In this document: positions 33,533 to 45,859 of the stretch, piece after piece
How the letters are laid out: each line of letters begins with the position of its first letter
Numbering within the stretch: the first letter of the stretch is position 1
Source of the DNA: Pieris napi
Lineage: Eukaryota; Arthropoda; Insecta; Lepidoptera; Pieridae
DNA: 64,000 bases
Direction: 5' to 3'
Assembly (NCBI RefSeq): GCF_905475465.1
Contig: NC_062242.1
Location: forward strand, 3,685,501-3,749,500
Program-made: the position numbers and the translations under genes
Notes under the pieces: generated by a model
Database searches by the model: none
Told to the model about the DNA's origin: nothing
Seen by the model: the letters and a program-made list of their open reading frames with translations, nothing else

Positions 33533-35835
33533 TCGTGGTGAGATAAAATTGATCGCTTACACAAATAATTAATCTATTGCCTTAAGCAAGTCCGCTAACA
33601 TAATAAAAGCTCGCTGATCACGACCACTGAAGCACTCGAAACATCAGTTATGTATAAATAAATCAGCATTTAGCTTTTAAATAAGGTTTCCTCTACGTGT
33701 CTGAAGCGATACTCTATAGCAAGTATAATCATTACTATAATACAGCTTACAGAGACAAACCCCCTCTCGTAAAGATTTAACCGCAGCCCATAAAACCTTC
33801 GTTATGCCATTAAATGAATTTCCTTTGCAAATTAAAATTGCCTCATAAAAGTGTTGCCCCGCGAAATTACCGTAGACATCTCTTTAAAGCTACTTTAAGT
33901 CGAAAGGAAAATGCTTGCGTGTTTATTTACGATTCTATAAATCATTGAATAAATGTATTATAAATCTTAAATACTTATTGTTTATTTGTCGTAATCGCTC
34001 TCACGTTGCAGTTAAATAAAACAGCCATTGAGGTATAAAAGGATAATATAACCAGAAGCTATTCCGACCCAACTCCACGTACGGTGCTACCTGTCTACCA
34101 TATGCCGACGGATTATTTCTTATTTTGGCCATGAAATTAGGCTATGAGGACTTGGAGAAACTGATAGTGGTTAATAACACAGAAGGTAAAAGAGTTTGCT
34201 TATCTTGTCGATGCCGCGCACAAATTATTTATAGAAGTCTATTGAGTATAAGTATGTAGTAATTGTTTAGTCACTTACCCCCTAAATTCGTAATATTAGC
34301 GTGTTTAATCAATTCAAAAGGGCATTAAAGATTCATATTAGAATGAGCCTAATAGAATAAAATTGGGATAGCTGATGGCGACGCGTATCTCGTTCGTATA
34401 TATATATTAAGTTTCTCATGTAAATAAAAGTACATTTTTTTGTAATGAGAAATAAAGTTCTTTAAACATTAAGGCATAATGTTATAAGAGAGGCGCTGTA
34501 CAGAAACCGGTAGAAACAGATTCTCCGCTCCAAATGTTTCCTTACTGACCACGACGTTCAGATATGAGCTACCGACTGAAGAAAGAGAAAAAATTTAAAC
34601 AACAAATTCAGTAACCTTCAAGCTATCAAACATGCAGTAAACAGTAATTATCGATCTATTTCTGTGACTAATGAAGATTTTAATTAACTTCATAGGTAAA
34701 TTGAAATAAGTTCCTAATTACTTCCTTAGACGAACAAATGAATGTTTTAATTACGGACTGCTGACGTTTAGGTTCAGGTCAGACAATGAGATGGTACGCA
34801 TAATCAGTTGGTCTTAAATGTTAGAATTTTCTTCGTCAGTAATAAAGAAATGGCTTTCTCCAAGCCTCTATTTTCAATAACTATGATGAAGTTAGAAGGA
34901 GTTTAATATTGTGTATTTTTAAATACCTATAATAGAAGTTTGAAAACGTAATTAATTTGTATAACAATCGTTTGTGTACCAACGATGTCAGTTTTTTCAC
35001 AATTTCATTCACACCCGAAGGGACGTTTTACGATATTGTCTACCTTCCTTTTTTTGGATAAATTACCCTTAGTTCATATCTGAATTTGATCTAAATTGAT
35101 TGATTGAATGAATTTGATCCAAACTCGTTGATTTGTGCCATTTCTATCTAATAACTCACATTTGCTCTAATCTTTGCCCTTTAACTGGGATTGTATGAAT
35201 TTAAAAAATATTTATAATTCTCTAGAAACTAGTACTAACTAGATCGTGTAGAAGTAATAAAGAAGAAATGTAGTCAATTATTAAGTGTAATTACCAAATT
35301 CGTTTGTGTAAGAAAAATATAATTAGCAATATTTCACGTTATTTACGTTTATTATATTTTATAATAGGATTAAAAGCTTAGTTAAGTATGCTTAGAACAT
35401 ATATCTTATTTGTAAAGTTTCAAACAGTAATCAAAAAGGCAGGCCAAGTGAAACTATCCAATAAATTACCCGAATGTCTAGTTTAACTTTTTGGAAGTTA
35501 AATCCTAATCCGTACTTACATCTATTTCGTGTGCCGTGCACAGCGGTTTGTATTCATTAGTGCGCGACCAAATCGCCTGGAGAGATCTGATTTACTGCTT
35601 AAAAGAATGCCTAGTCTAGCTTCCTTTAAAGGAAAATTCAGATTTTTCAATAATGTTGTGTTAAAAGTGTAAACGCCGTGATTATGTATTATTAATGATT
35701 TTAAATTAGCCCTGTCTCTCCGCCCTCGGACAAGCACAAAAGATGGCGCAGAGCAGGCCGAAAATAACTGACTGCAAAAATATAAGTATCTCCTCCGACT
35801 TTGATTTTGTTCTCTTTGGAGTCCACTCTTGGGCC
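33533..35835. other. AT-rich non-coding intron
   Basis: Nothing supportable. The 71-codon minus frame at 35522-35737 has no recognised domain. It lies just upstream of the family T tail and may belong to that element. Confidence 0.4.
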
Positions 35836-35950
35836 GTATCGCAATACAACCAGCATTAAAAGTACACTACCCAGGGACCAAACTTTTTAAATTTTTTTAG
35901 TTTTCTATTCATCAATTTTTAATTATTATTAATACTGTATACGTTAAGAA
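35836..35950 (+). repeat. Retroelement-like 3' tail, family T, copy 2
   Basis: CCAGCATTAAAAGTACACTA then CCCAGGGACCAAAC and the same AT tail as 29608. Confidence 0.5.
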
Positions 35951-36064
35951 TATTGGAAACATTCTATATTTCCTACCAACATATTTTTTAATATAATTTA
36001 CATATTCTTGAATATACTTATTGTAACAAATTGGATCGTTCGATGTGATACGATGTGTTAGTTA

Positions 36065-36653
36065 AGCCTCGTATTCATGGTAAACATATGTTTAGTAACA
36101 CTTTATCAACATAGTTGATGAGCGGCAAGAATGTTGCTGGAAACTTTGTTTAAATCAATGTAAGACACGGCAGTCTGCGTTTAAATGTTGCCCGAGGAAG
36201 TAGTGTTGTTGTGTTCTCTGTATCTGATAACATAAGAAAAAGAGATGGTGGGTGCGAAACTATCTTCTGCAAAGAGAAAATTTGATGATATACATATACA
36301 TATTTCGTTAGGGTTATATTAAGAGCTCGAGAACTTTCTTCAAATGCATCGTTCTTTTTGTTTCTATACTTGTATTCTATAATTGAGGAATCCCATAATA
36401 ATGGTTTTGATTGAAAGAGTTCTATTATTTGCATTGTTTTATCATTGTTCCACACTACTGCCATGTTTATAAACGGTCGCAAACACGTCCACACACGTCA
36501 ACAATTGTTGATAACTTGCCGCTCGTTGGGCTAGAAGCCTAGAACTCGTCAACATGCCGTTGTCAACTCTGCAACACGCAGGGTTGCCAGTAACCCCGCA
36601 ACACGTTGATTTAACATTGTTGCTAAATAAATGTTTACCATGAATACGAGGCT
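36065..36653. mobile_element. PIF/Harbinger-like MITE carrying an MADF exon
   Basis: Inverted repeats start AGCCTCGTATTCATGGTAAA and continue imperfectly for about 46 bp. TTA duplicates flank them (36062-36064 and 36654-36656). The minus strand encodes the start of an MADF protein (36300-36464). It is 589 bp long and non-autonomous. Confidence 0.8.
36300..36464 (-). pseudogene. MADF-domain protein, N-terminal exon remnant
   Basis: ATG at 36464 (minus) opens MAVVWNNDKTMQIIELFQSK, then PLLWDSSIIEYKYRNKKNDA and FEESSRALN. This has the W, P-x-L-W-D, E-Y-K-x-R and A-F-E-x-x-x-x-L landmarks of the MADF (Myb/SANT-like) DNA-binding domain over its first 45-50 residues. An intron-like TTTTCTCTTTGCAG acceptor follows at about 36285, but the frame beyond it is not MADF-like. 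It is probably the DNA-binding partner gene of the parent Harbinger element left by internal deletion. A captured host MADF gene is the alternative. Confidence 0.7.
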
Positions 36654-36656
36654 TTA

Positions 36657-38069
36657 CACAACCAACCAAGGACCACACCTTTCCGTAGTTTGTCACAACA
36701 TGGAGTGATTCCGCTCGATCACTCTGCGTCAATCATCTTGGACTGCTGATCTGATGCATTCATAAAAGCATATTTCTAAAAAAGTGAAAATTAATTCTAT
36801 AATATATGCTTGTTATTCTAGTTAGCAGTGTGTATCAGTTGGCACCCTCTCTTACAAATTACCTCTAGGTTTAAAGAGATCCGTCCATCTTGATGTAACG
36901 AACTTATCCGCTCTCTGCTCAATTACGACTTCTTCTGCCTTTGCTGATTTTAAATTGAATCAGTTTATTTTGAGCAGATCATTGCGATTTACCTTCATTA
37001 TGAAGGTATTATGCAAAATTAAAAATAAATATTCAGAAGGGAGCTGGGAGTTGTAAATTTCACAATAACAAAGCAGAGCCCGTGACTTTAAATATTAAAT
37101 AAAATTTAGTAATGTTGCTTTACTTTCTAGATTTCTCTGTCTTAGAATGAATACATTTCGGTTAAGTGGTTTGATCGATGATAAGAAACTGATTGTTGAT
37201 AAGAAATAATCCCATCTTTTTTCATTATCGAGTATTTAGAACATAAGTTTAACAATTACTCATAAATGACTTCTTATTATGACATTTGCATGCCTGTTAT
37301 TGTATGGCTGGTTGTGCGGACTTTTCTTGTTATTGTTTTTATTTTATTTTGTACCACTATCATGGCAAATAAAGGATTTATTATTATTATTTATTATTAA
37401 TTTATTTTTAATTATAATTCAAGCGGTGCAATTATATTTTATATTATTTCTAAATAATTTCTTAGTCTGTTAAAAGGCTAAATATTTTTAGACTGTGTAA
37501 AGGCTAAATATTGGTCTATGGTCAAAAAACGGTTTGTACTTTTTTATTACATTTGATAAAGCAAAAGAAAAAACAAAGAAATTGCGATCCAAGATAAAGT
37601 ATTTATCTTAAGCCTTAAATTGTCCTTTTTGTTGAGGATAAGCCAAGTTAATTAATTTATTTCTTTCGCACAACTTTATTTAAATTTATTTGCGAATTTC
37701 TTTAGCCTCGTAATTTAATAGAAACAGGTTAATGTTAATATATTTGTATTGTTCTGTGTGTGAATGCTTATGCTGATAAATATTTATAGAAGAATATATT
37801 TTCCAAAAATAAAGGTATCTATTTGAAAGTTGCACATGATGTGGCGAAACTAGCACTGTAATAAGCATCAGCACTGCTTTAGCTAAATTCTAAATAAATT
37901 GCTGTAGTGTTTTGATACATACGAGTACTCGTATACGCACATTGATTTACGGGCATGGCGTAACATTTAATACAAGCAAGAGCTTCTGGCTTGCATGACG
38001 TTAATACTAATCTTTACTACTTAAATACCATTACCATCCTGTAGGATCACAGTTTTTGTGCATATCTTT
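36657..38069. other. AT-rich non-coding intron
   Basis: Nothing supportable. Minus-strand and plus-strand short frames here are low-complexity. Confidence 0.45.
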
Positions 38070-38476
38070 GAAGTTATACATCTTTTGGTGCGTTAGGGAA
38101 AAATGATGAGAGTAAATTTTTACGATGCGCGCTATATTCAACATTTTATTTTTTTCTATTGTTAGTGTCGTTTTTCCTACAAACGTTGTATAAAATTTTT
38201 GAAAAGATTTTTATCTTGTTACGCCAAAGAAGTATAGTAACTTCTAACGCGTGTACATAAGTACACACACGTGTTTTTTTTAAACTAGACTGTATCACGT
38301 GTATTCCCGACCTTGGATAATTAAATCGAAAGGACAAACAATTTTTAATCAATATCTAAAAGTATTGATCGCTAGACAATATTGATTCAAAAAAATTACA
38401 GACCTTTATACTCTTTGGAGTCTAAAGAGTATAAGGGTTAAAGGGTATCAAGTTTAGACAATTCATATTGTTTCCT
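38070..38476 (+). repeat. MITE family A, copy 3 (long form)
   Basis: It starts GAAGTTATACATCTTTTGGT and carries ACGCCAAAGAAGTATAGTA near the middle. It continues through TTCCCGACCTTGGATAATT to CAATTCATATTGTTTCC, like copy 2. The GCGCACACCGTCAC block is deleted. A short stretch near 38405-38440 is duplicated or inserted relative to copy 2. Confidence 0.75.
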
Positions 38477-39239
38477 AAAATATTATTTTGTATTAAAAAT
38501 AATGCTATTATTCTTTCAACCTAAATATCTACAATAGAATATTGTTTTTGCGTATAAAAGCCTATTCTGGTTAATAATTTTATCATATTTCGTAAAATTA
38601 TTATACAAGTAAAACAATGGATAAATTCTACAAAGTTTAGAGTAAACGTAATTTGAATAGTCTATGATATGGGAGGATGGCGTTTGAATATTTATGAGTT
38701 AATTATTCTTAGGATTTTCTTCGTTTATATGCAGTTTTAACCCGCTTAGAAGGAATTTAAATCAAGTTTTTGCCGTTGGTAGTATTATATTAGAAAAGTG
38801 TTTATGTAAAATTAGGTTAATACTAGACTACAGATCTTGTGTATATCGATAAATATTTGCTTTTGAAATTAGAATCCTAACAGTTGTGATAGTACTTGTT
38901 ATTGCTATAAATTGCAATATTGCCTATGTTCTATACAATTTGAAAGGCTTTGCTGCTACTTTCTATAGAACCCAGACGTCAATGATTTATAGCTTCCCAA
39001 ATAAAAAAGTTGTGTTGTATATGACCGAATTATTTTTAAGATTCTAGTACATTGACTACGTTATTTTATGTTTTAATTAAAATAAAATTTACTTTAAACG
39101 TTTAATTAATTTTTTTTAAATTATAGTTTTCAGATTTATTTTTGTTACCTATTTCTCATTGTTTTTAATTAATTCATCGGCTTCATCACAAGTTTATTTT
39201 CTTGACAATTAAAATTGTAATATGTATTCCGACATTTTG
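38477..39239. other. AT-rich non-coding intron
   Basis: Nothing supportable is seen. Confidence 0.45.
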
Positions 39240-39242
39240 TAA

Positions 39243-39979
39243 TGGCGCGTCTAAACGGGCCATGTTTTGCTGCAATTGATGGCTGCACTGTTGGCAACTA
39301 ATTGTCCGGCCATTAGAAAAATATTTTAATGCAGCTGATGGCCGAACAATCTATGGCTGGGCAATGTGTTGCAATATGTCTGCAATAGTATGGCCCATGA
39401 TGCAGACTCCTAAACGGGCTACACAAACCGGCAACAATGGCTGACGAAATCACACTTGTCCCAGCAGCTTATATTGTTTTAAAAAAGAAACAGAAAAAGA
39501 AGAGATTGTGGATTCGACCTTACTTAAATAGGCGTGAAACTGTAGACAATTTGAGTCTAGAAATAAGTCTTGATAATAAATTATTCAAGAACTAGAATGT
39601 CAAAAGCAGTAATTTTTACGTAGTAATCTAACGTCAAATACAGCTGATCGCAAAACACAGAATAAAGCAACAGGCACACTTCACTCAAAGCAAACGTCAT
39701 GTCGCGTAGAAAAGGATACACTGTGCCATAACAAAGAGAGTGACTGAAACAACAATAGAACTGGCTGTGCAATATTGCAGTTGAATTCGATAGCCTAGCG
39801 ATCGTCCGGCCACCCATCGAGGCAATATCGGCCATATGTGGCTATACAAAACATATTTGGCTATATGGCCAGGACATTACTGCAATATTGCATAGTGTGG
39901 CTGCTATTGTTTGCAATGTTGCCGGCCATAGTGTTGTAGCCATCAATTGCAGAAAAACATGGCCCGTTTAGACGCGCCA
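39243..39979. mobile_element. PIF/Harbinger-like MITE with transposase N-terminus
   Basis: Inverted repeats TGGCGCGTCTAAACGGGCCA and beyond (about 42 bp, one mismatch) are flanked by TAA (39240-39242 and 39980-39982). Repeated GGCCAT/ATGGCC and TGCAATATTGCA words fill the subterminal regions. The 737-bp element keeps the first part of a transposase gene (39437-39595). Confidence 0.8.
39437..39595 (+). pseudogene. PIF/Harbinger transposase, N-terminal 52 residues
   Basis: ATG at 39437 opens MADEITLVPAAYIVLKKKQK, then KKRLWIRPYLNRRETVDN, ending LFKN and TAG. The K/R-rich run followed by (R)-x-W-(I/V)-R-P-x-L-x-x-R is the usual start of Harbinger transposases. There it precedes the (Y/F)-x-N-(F/Y)-x-R-M segment; here LFKN and then a stop suggest truncation at that point. 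The catalytic DDE domain is absent, so this is a deletion derivative. Confidence 0.7.
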
Positions 39980-39982
39980 TAA

Positions 39983-40590
39983 CGTTTTGTATGATGGCAA
40001 CATTGTTGGCGACCTATTCTATTATCATTATTATATTATCTGTTCTACTTAGTCAAGACATTTCATTTGATACCCATATTGACGATGTCGTGAAAAGTTT
40101 TCATATTGAGGAAGTAGTGGTAAAATATAATCCGCATTTTGTAGCGTCGGCCATCTTGGATTTACAATGATTACCGAATGTATTAAATTTATATTGTCAT
40201 CAGAACTATAGGTTCCAATTTTTGGATCATTCCGTCAACTGGAAGGGAATGAAAAATCAATTACTAGATTTCTTACAATTACAGAAATCAATCCCAAACA
40301 AGGCATGTTAAATATTAACCGCCTGCGATTTACACCATACGCAACTGCTGAGCTTCTAACTAGTTTTCATGTTTGGAATCAATTGAATTTCATGCCGTGG
40401 CGCTTGCCTTCATAAAAAGATTTTAATCCGATTGTGGGATGCTGAGCTGACTAGGGGATGGACTGATGAATAAATGAAATGCGGGGCTTATGTTTTAAGT
40501 GCGTTTTTTTTACTGATCGTAGATCACCACCCTAGCTTGGTCTAGGCAGTTTTCGGGGTATAGCGATTGCAATTGCGATACAATGTTTTT
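39983..40590. other. AT-rich non-coding intron
   Basis: Nothing supportable. A slightly GC-richer piece lies around 40400-40560. Confidence 0.45.
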
Positions 40591-40809
40591 GAAGTTATAC
40601 TTCTTTCGGCGAGATGAGGTGTAAATTTTGACGATGCGCGCGCACACCGTCACAGAAAACCGACACCCTAAAGTTAGTCAACATTTTAGTTTTTTCTATT
40701 GTTAGTGTCGTTTTTTCTAAAAAACGTAGAATAAAATTTTTAAAAAGATTTTTATCTTGTTACGCCAAAGAAGTATAACTTCTAACGCGTGTACACACAC
40801 GTTTTTTTT
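40591..40809 (+). repeat. MITE family A, copy 4 (short, 219 bp)
   Basis: GAAGTTATACTTCTTTCGGC, CGATGCGCGCGCACACCG, GACACCCTAAAGTTAG and ACGCCAAAGAAGTATAACTT are all present. This is the most compact copy. Confidence 0.8.
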
Positions 40810-41850
40810 CGAATTAAAAGCTGTTTATAGTAAACAACTAGTAAAACACATTGTAGTACTTCACGCTCATGTTATGTTTTCTATAACGGTAAGGTACCTT
40901 TTCTAAGGTGTTTTTGTGGTTGCAAAACAAAGCTTGCTTGTTTTGTTTCCACATACAAATGTGTTTTTCTTTCCCTATTTATATTCGCCAAGAGAAAAGC
41001 TCGAAAAGTTTCAAAACTATTAACATAATATCTAGGAATGTTCTATACAGTTTTTCGGTGTGTATTATATAGTGAGGTCAATAGTATGTTAACTTTGTAC
41101 GAAAATGTAACTTAAAAGAAAAAAAGAAAAAGGAAAGCATATTGGTTTTAAAAGCTGATAATTAACTAAGTTTATTTGTTATACATCACAATTTAAACAA
41201 AAGTTGTTATCGCGTAGATGATATGTTGGGATAATTATTTAATTTGAATATGACTCGAGCTTTTAAAATAGATATATAAGGTTAATTTCAGTAAAAAGTT
41301 AAAATCCTGTTGAGTGACTTAACAATAATAAATTCATTGATTTTAATAACTCTTGATAAGATACTTTTTTGTTAATTAAAACTTAATAATCACAATCAAA
41401 TATACAGTACATATTTACAATTTAAAATAGTAATAATAAAATAATGAAAAATTTATAAAAAGAAAATTAAAACAAATTTAAAAAGTTTGGTCCTTTTTTA
41501 ACTTTTAACTAATGAATAGTTTAATAAGTATAAATGTAAAATTTAATTTACAATATATTTTTATATATGTAATTAATAATTACTGGTTAATATCGCTATA
41601 TTACATAGAATGAGCATGACCATACAAACTTTGCCAGTTGCTTCGGTAAATGCAAATGCAAGATTAATTCTTCAATTTGGCGTGAGAATAAGCGTTTATA
41701 CTACGTCTGATTTGGTTAGTGAAATTTGCAAAGTTCGCCCCATCCGTCAAGCTGCTGCCACTAATTCTAGAATGGGAGCTTTGCCTCAAATTGTTCTACA
41801 CATTTGTATAATTGTTCATATTTTCGTTAATCTCTTGTCTCCTAGTCTTC
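40810..41850. other. AT-rich non-coding intron
   Basis: No repeat is recognised. The 84-codon plus frame at 41610-41864 has a more balanced composition but no domain. Its last codons fall in the pyrimidine tract of the next feature, so I do not call it a gene. Confidence 0.4.
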
Positions 41851-41886
41851 ATTTGTTTTCTTAATCATCCTCTCTTGTAGGTGAGT
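41851..41886 (+). other. Candidate recursive splice site (ratchet point) 1
   Basis: A long pyrimidine-rich tract (TTGTTTTCTTAATCATCCTC, then TCTTGTAG ending at 41880) is followed at once by GTGAGT, a strong 5' splice site. Recursive splice sites in long insect introns consist of such an acceptor fused to a donor, classically CAG-GTAAGT. TAG-GTGAGT is a weaker version. It lies on the same strand as, and about 17 kb past, the WW exon donor. Confidence 0.4.
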
Positions 41887-42026
41887 AGGTCCTTAACTCA
41901 GATCATCGCTTTTTGACGACTTTTTCTTCAAATTTGCACCTTCAGTGTTGAGAGTGTCACGTTCAGCTAGGCTAACCATGCCCTCCAAAAAATACTTTAA
42001 TCGTATTTACATGAATATAATAATCG

Positions 42027-42298
42027 AGTGGCGCTATAATACTATATATAGCTCTTGGCCTCAGATTGCATCCGCTTCTCTGGTCATTTTTATTTCATAG
42101 ACAAGTTGGTAGTAGGTCTTCTGTCTGACACGTGTCTTCGATTTTCGAATTTGAGACATGCCGGTTTCCTTACGATGTTTTCCTTCACCGAAGTGTTAGA
42201 AGCGAACATACTCGTAGACAGAAAGTCCTTTGGTGCACAGCTGGGGATCGAACCTTAGTGATGAGAGTCGCACGCCGAAGCCACAAGACAACACTGCA
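42027..42298 (-). mobile_element. tRNA-derived SINE, full length
   Basis: The plus strand shows AGTGGCGCTATAATACT at the tail end, GACATGCCGGTTTCCTTACG in the body, GGGGATCGAACC (box B complement) and GAAGCCACAAGACAACACTG at the head. It is the same family as 15751. Confidence 0.8.
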
Positions 42299-42727
42299 TA
42301 ATGTAATTAACAATAATTGTAAATACCTATTCGTATAGTTATTACTTTCATTATTATACTACAAGCTTAACTTACTAAATAATAGTGAATATATTGAGTC
42401 AACAAAATACTCGATATAATATCCGTAGATCTCTTTAATATCTTTAGATTAGATTGCGGGTATCGTCTTTTAAATCTAATCATAATAATCGCTTTTATAC
42501 AACTTCTAATTTTATTAAAAGCTCAATCATTTTGTTTATATTAATATTTTTTAAATCAATTTATTTTTCGGTTTTGAAACATCTTCACTGCTAATAAGAA
42601 ATATTTGATGCAATACAGATATGTATTCCTTACCCCCACTAGGATATATTTCATTTCATTCATTCAAGCATCAATAATAAGGATATTATATCTTGAAACG
42701 GAACTCATTCGAAGTAAATGTATGTCA

Positions 42728-43277
42728 TCTATATATATAAAAGAAAGTCGTGTTTGTTACAACACTTATAACTCGAGAACGGTTGGACCGATTGCCATGG
42801 TTTTTGATTTGTTGGATTTGTTTCCGTCCCGAATAGCAGAATAAGCAATAAAATATCGGATAAGTTATCGAATAACAATAAATAAATTAATTAATTTTAC
42901 GAATGCAAAAACCATATGGTGCCATCTGTTGAAAAAACTACGCATCATTTTACGTCGAATTCATGTCAGTTCAATAAATTCCGATCTTGAGGTGAATGAG
43001 GAGATGCAGAACCATGCTTTGATCCTGATAAAAAGATGTTGGATATCAGAAAGTGCTTAACATACAGTATCGCCATATTGACGCTAGAGAGAAGATGCCT
43101 AATGTGTAAAACTGCCATTCTTCTTTCGCAATGGCAAGCAATAAAACATTTCTGTATTTGCAAAAGAGTTGTATTAATGTAATACTTAACATTAATGAAA
43201 TCCTAAAATAAGTTAAATTCAAGTAACAACGATATTATAAGGTTGTAGGGCGGAACGAAGTTAGCCAGGTCAGCTAG
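42728..43277 (+). mobile_element. Non-autonomous Helitron, 550 bp, copy 1 of a young pair
   Basis: It starts TCTATATATATAAAAGAAAG and ends GTTAGCCAGGTCAGCTAG followed by T. The inner GAGAACGGTTGGACCGATTG block is typical. It is nearly identical to 44700-45244 along its full length. Confidence 0.85.
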
Positions 43278-44503
43278 TTAATAATAAAGAGGTGTACTTA
43301 AATGATGTATTGTATATATATATACAACACAATCTTGCTTTTTAAGCTCGGTCATGATCACCCATCTCACCATGTGTGACAAATGAGCCACGACATTTTC
43401 ATAAGTGTCTCACTAAGTGTTTCAGTAGCAGTAGGAGTATTAATATAATCTTGTTTTGTTTATGGTATAATTTAAATAAAACTTTTATATGATAAAAATC
43501 GGATTGATGGCGCGAAATTATTCCTTTATTCACTTAAAAATGCAAAGACAATCCTGCTGCCATACTAGGATTCTGATAGATGTACCAGAGAGTTGATTCT
43601 TTGGGTACGATTCTATCACAGAGTGGCGAAGTCTTGATTACCCTTACACTTGTCTCTGTATTTTCGCTTAAGTCAAAAAGAGGTGATAATGCGTTGGTTT
43701 AAGTATTTATGATATTATAATATGCTACAAATTATACGTCGTTTATATATCAAATTCAGCCTACGACTATACACTCTACGCGAAATAAGTAATATTAATC
43801 ATCTAAATAACAACCCAGCTAGAATTCTGATTAAAAAAATCCTTTTTCAATATCTACCAAAACTCATCAAATAAGTCATAGTTTTGACGTAACGGAAAGC
43901 TCACTATTAAAATGAGTAAATAACAATTATATAACAACTTGATTTAATAATTAACTTTGTAAGTATGTTGAAACTTTATAGAAAATCGTCTACTCGCTTG
44001 AATTTATAATTGAAATCCATTGTCCATGTGTCATGCATGTTTGCTGTATAAAACATTAAATATGTACTTTTAAATAAACTTTGGCACAAAGCAGTTAAAC
44101 AAAGTGTTGCCAGCTTTGCTTGTTTCACGATTCGCAAACGTTTAATTAAGAAACCTTCGCGACATACTGTTGTAATTGACATCAATATTAAACTTCACCC
44201 GCTGAACCAGCTCTGTTTGTGTTGCCAAGAGACCCTTGTTTATTTGTACCGATTTACGGGTTACATTGTTTATGTTAAATGTCGAAATCATTTGTTTTCG
44301 TGTCAAATCATTTACATGAATATTGTCACGTTAGCTACTTAGGGTATCTTTCTATAACAAAATTATGTTTATGTCATTATTTTACTATGGTATTTTAATA
44401 CAATTGTCGCAGCTGTATATCGACTTAAAATCTATGTTGCTTTGTAACAAAATAAACTCTACGATCTCAAATATATATGTACCAAAGTTTTAAGTTTATA
44501 TAA
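43278..44503. other. AT-rich non-coding intron
   Basis: Nothing supportable is seen. Confidence 0.45.
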
Positions 44504-45314
44504 GAGCAGTGTTGGCTTAGTGGCTTAATCGTCGACTCTCATTCGGTCGTGCGTTCGAATCATGGCTGTGCACCAAAGGAATTGTCTTTCTATGCCCGCA
44601 ATAAACACTGGCTCCTAGTGAAGGAAAACATCGTGAGGAAACCTGCACGTCTCAATAACATCGGCATGTGACAGATATAAGGCATAACCTACTTGTATAT
44701 CTATATATATAAAAGAAAGTCGTGTTTGTTACAACACTTATAACTCGAGAACGGCTGGACCGATTGCCATGGTTTTTGATTTGTTGGATTTGTTTCCGTC
44801 CCGAATAGCAGAATAAGCAATAAAATATCTGATAAGTTATCGAATAACAAAAAATTAATTCGAATTCGAACGAATGCAAAAACCATATGGTGCCATCTGT
44901 TGACAAAACTACGCATCATTTTACGTCGAATTCGTGTCAGTTCAAGAAATTCCGATCTTGAGGTGAATGGGGAGATGCATAACCATGCTTTGATCCTGAT
45001 CAAAAGATGTTGGATATCAGAAAGTGCTTAACATGCAGTATCGCCATATTGACGCTAGAGAGAAGATGCCTAATGTGTAAAACTGCCATTCTTCTTCCGC
45101 AATGGCAAGCAATAAAACATTTCTGTATTTGCAAAATGTATTAATGTAATACTTAACATGAATGAAATCCTAAAATAAGTTAAATTAAAGTAACAACGAT
45201 ATTATAAGGTTGTAGGGCGGAACGAAGTTAGCCAGGTCAGCTAGTATAAAATAAAAAATATCGAAGTAACGAATGCACTCGGAGGCCAAGACCCATTTAG
45301 GGTTGTAGCGCCAC
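44504..45314 (+). mobile_element. tRNA-derived SINE interrupted by a Helitron
   Basis: The head (GCAGTGTTGGCTTAGTGGC, GCGTTCGAATCATGG as box B) and body lie at 44504-44699. The tail (GGAGGCCAAGACCCATTTAG, GGTTGTAGCGCCAC) resumes at 45245-45314. The Helitron at 44700 splits it. Confidence 0.75.
44700..45244 (+). mobile_element. Non-autonomous Helitron, 545 bp, nested in a SINE
   Basis: It has the same termini as 42728 (TCTATATATATAAAAG… and …AGGTCAGCTAG before T). The pair differs by scattered substitutions and a few small indels (for example 45145 lacks GAGTT), so both are recent. Confidence 0.85.
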
Positions 45315-45859
45315 AATTATTATTACTGTCTTAATATATATGAGCTGAGAGCTTCCTGGATTATGCACACAATGTTGAACGTAGACAATAGCCATACATA
45401 TTTTATCATTGATATTGATTATTTCACAGTAAAATCTCTAACAAGCTTTGTGCAAGCGATATTAATTCATCTAGTATTCATTGCATAATTAATGATTCAT
45501 TTCACATAGTGTAAACGTATCGCTGCTCAGTTGAGATCAATTAAGCGAATGTGTTTACCGTATTGCCAATTAAATATGAGGAGTTCAGTTAAGTAATTAG
45601 TTCTGCTAGCGAGTTCGTAATTCTAATTCACTCTTGGATCGAATATGTAGATCAGAATCGATACGTTACAATGTAATTCAGAATAAGCTTCATCGTTATA
45701 CATGTGCCCTTCAGATATGGATACTCATATCTTAAAAACTTGATTGATTTTGATAAAACTTGGACGATGTATTTGTAGATACTATATTTCAAAAAACTAA
45801 TTTCTTTATTGAATTCAAAAACCTTAAGAAAAATTTCATGTTGCTGTTGTAGAAAGTAT

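Noticed and set aside
39581..39835. 84-codon minus-strand frame
   Set aside because: It lies in the subterminal repeat area of a MITE, opposite the transposase remnant, and shows no domain.
41610..41864. 84-codon plus-strand frame before the first ratchet candidate
   Set aside because: It looks somewhat gene-like but has no domain, and its end is the pyrimidine tract itself. Not called as coding.
44652..45003. Two overlapping minus-strand frames of 84 and 100 codons
   Set aside because: They lie inside a non-autonomous Helitron and recur, disrupted, in its sister copy at 42728.
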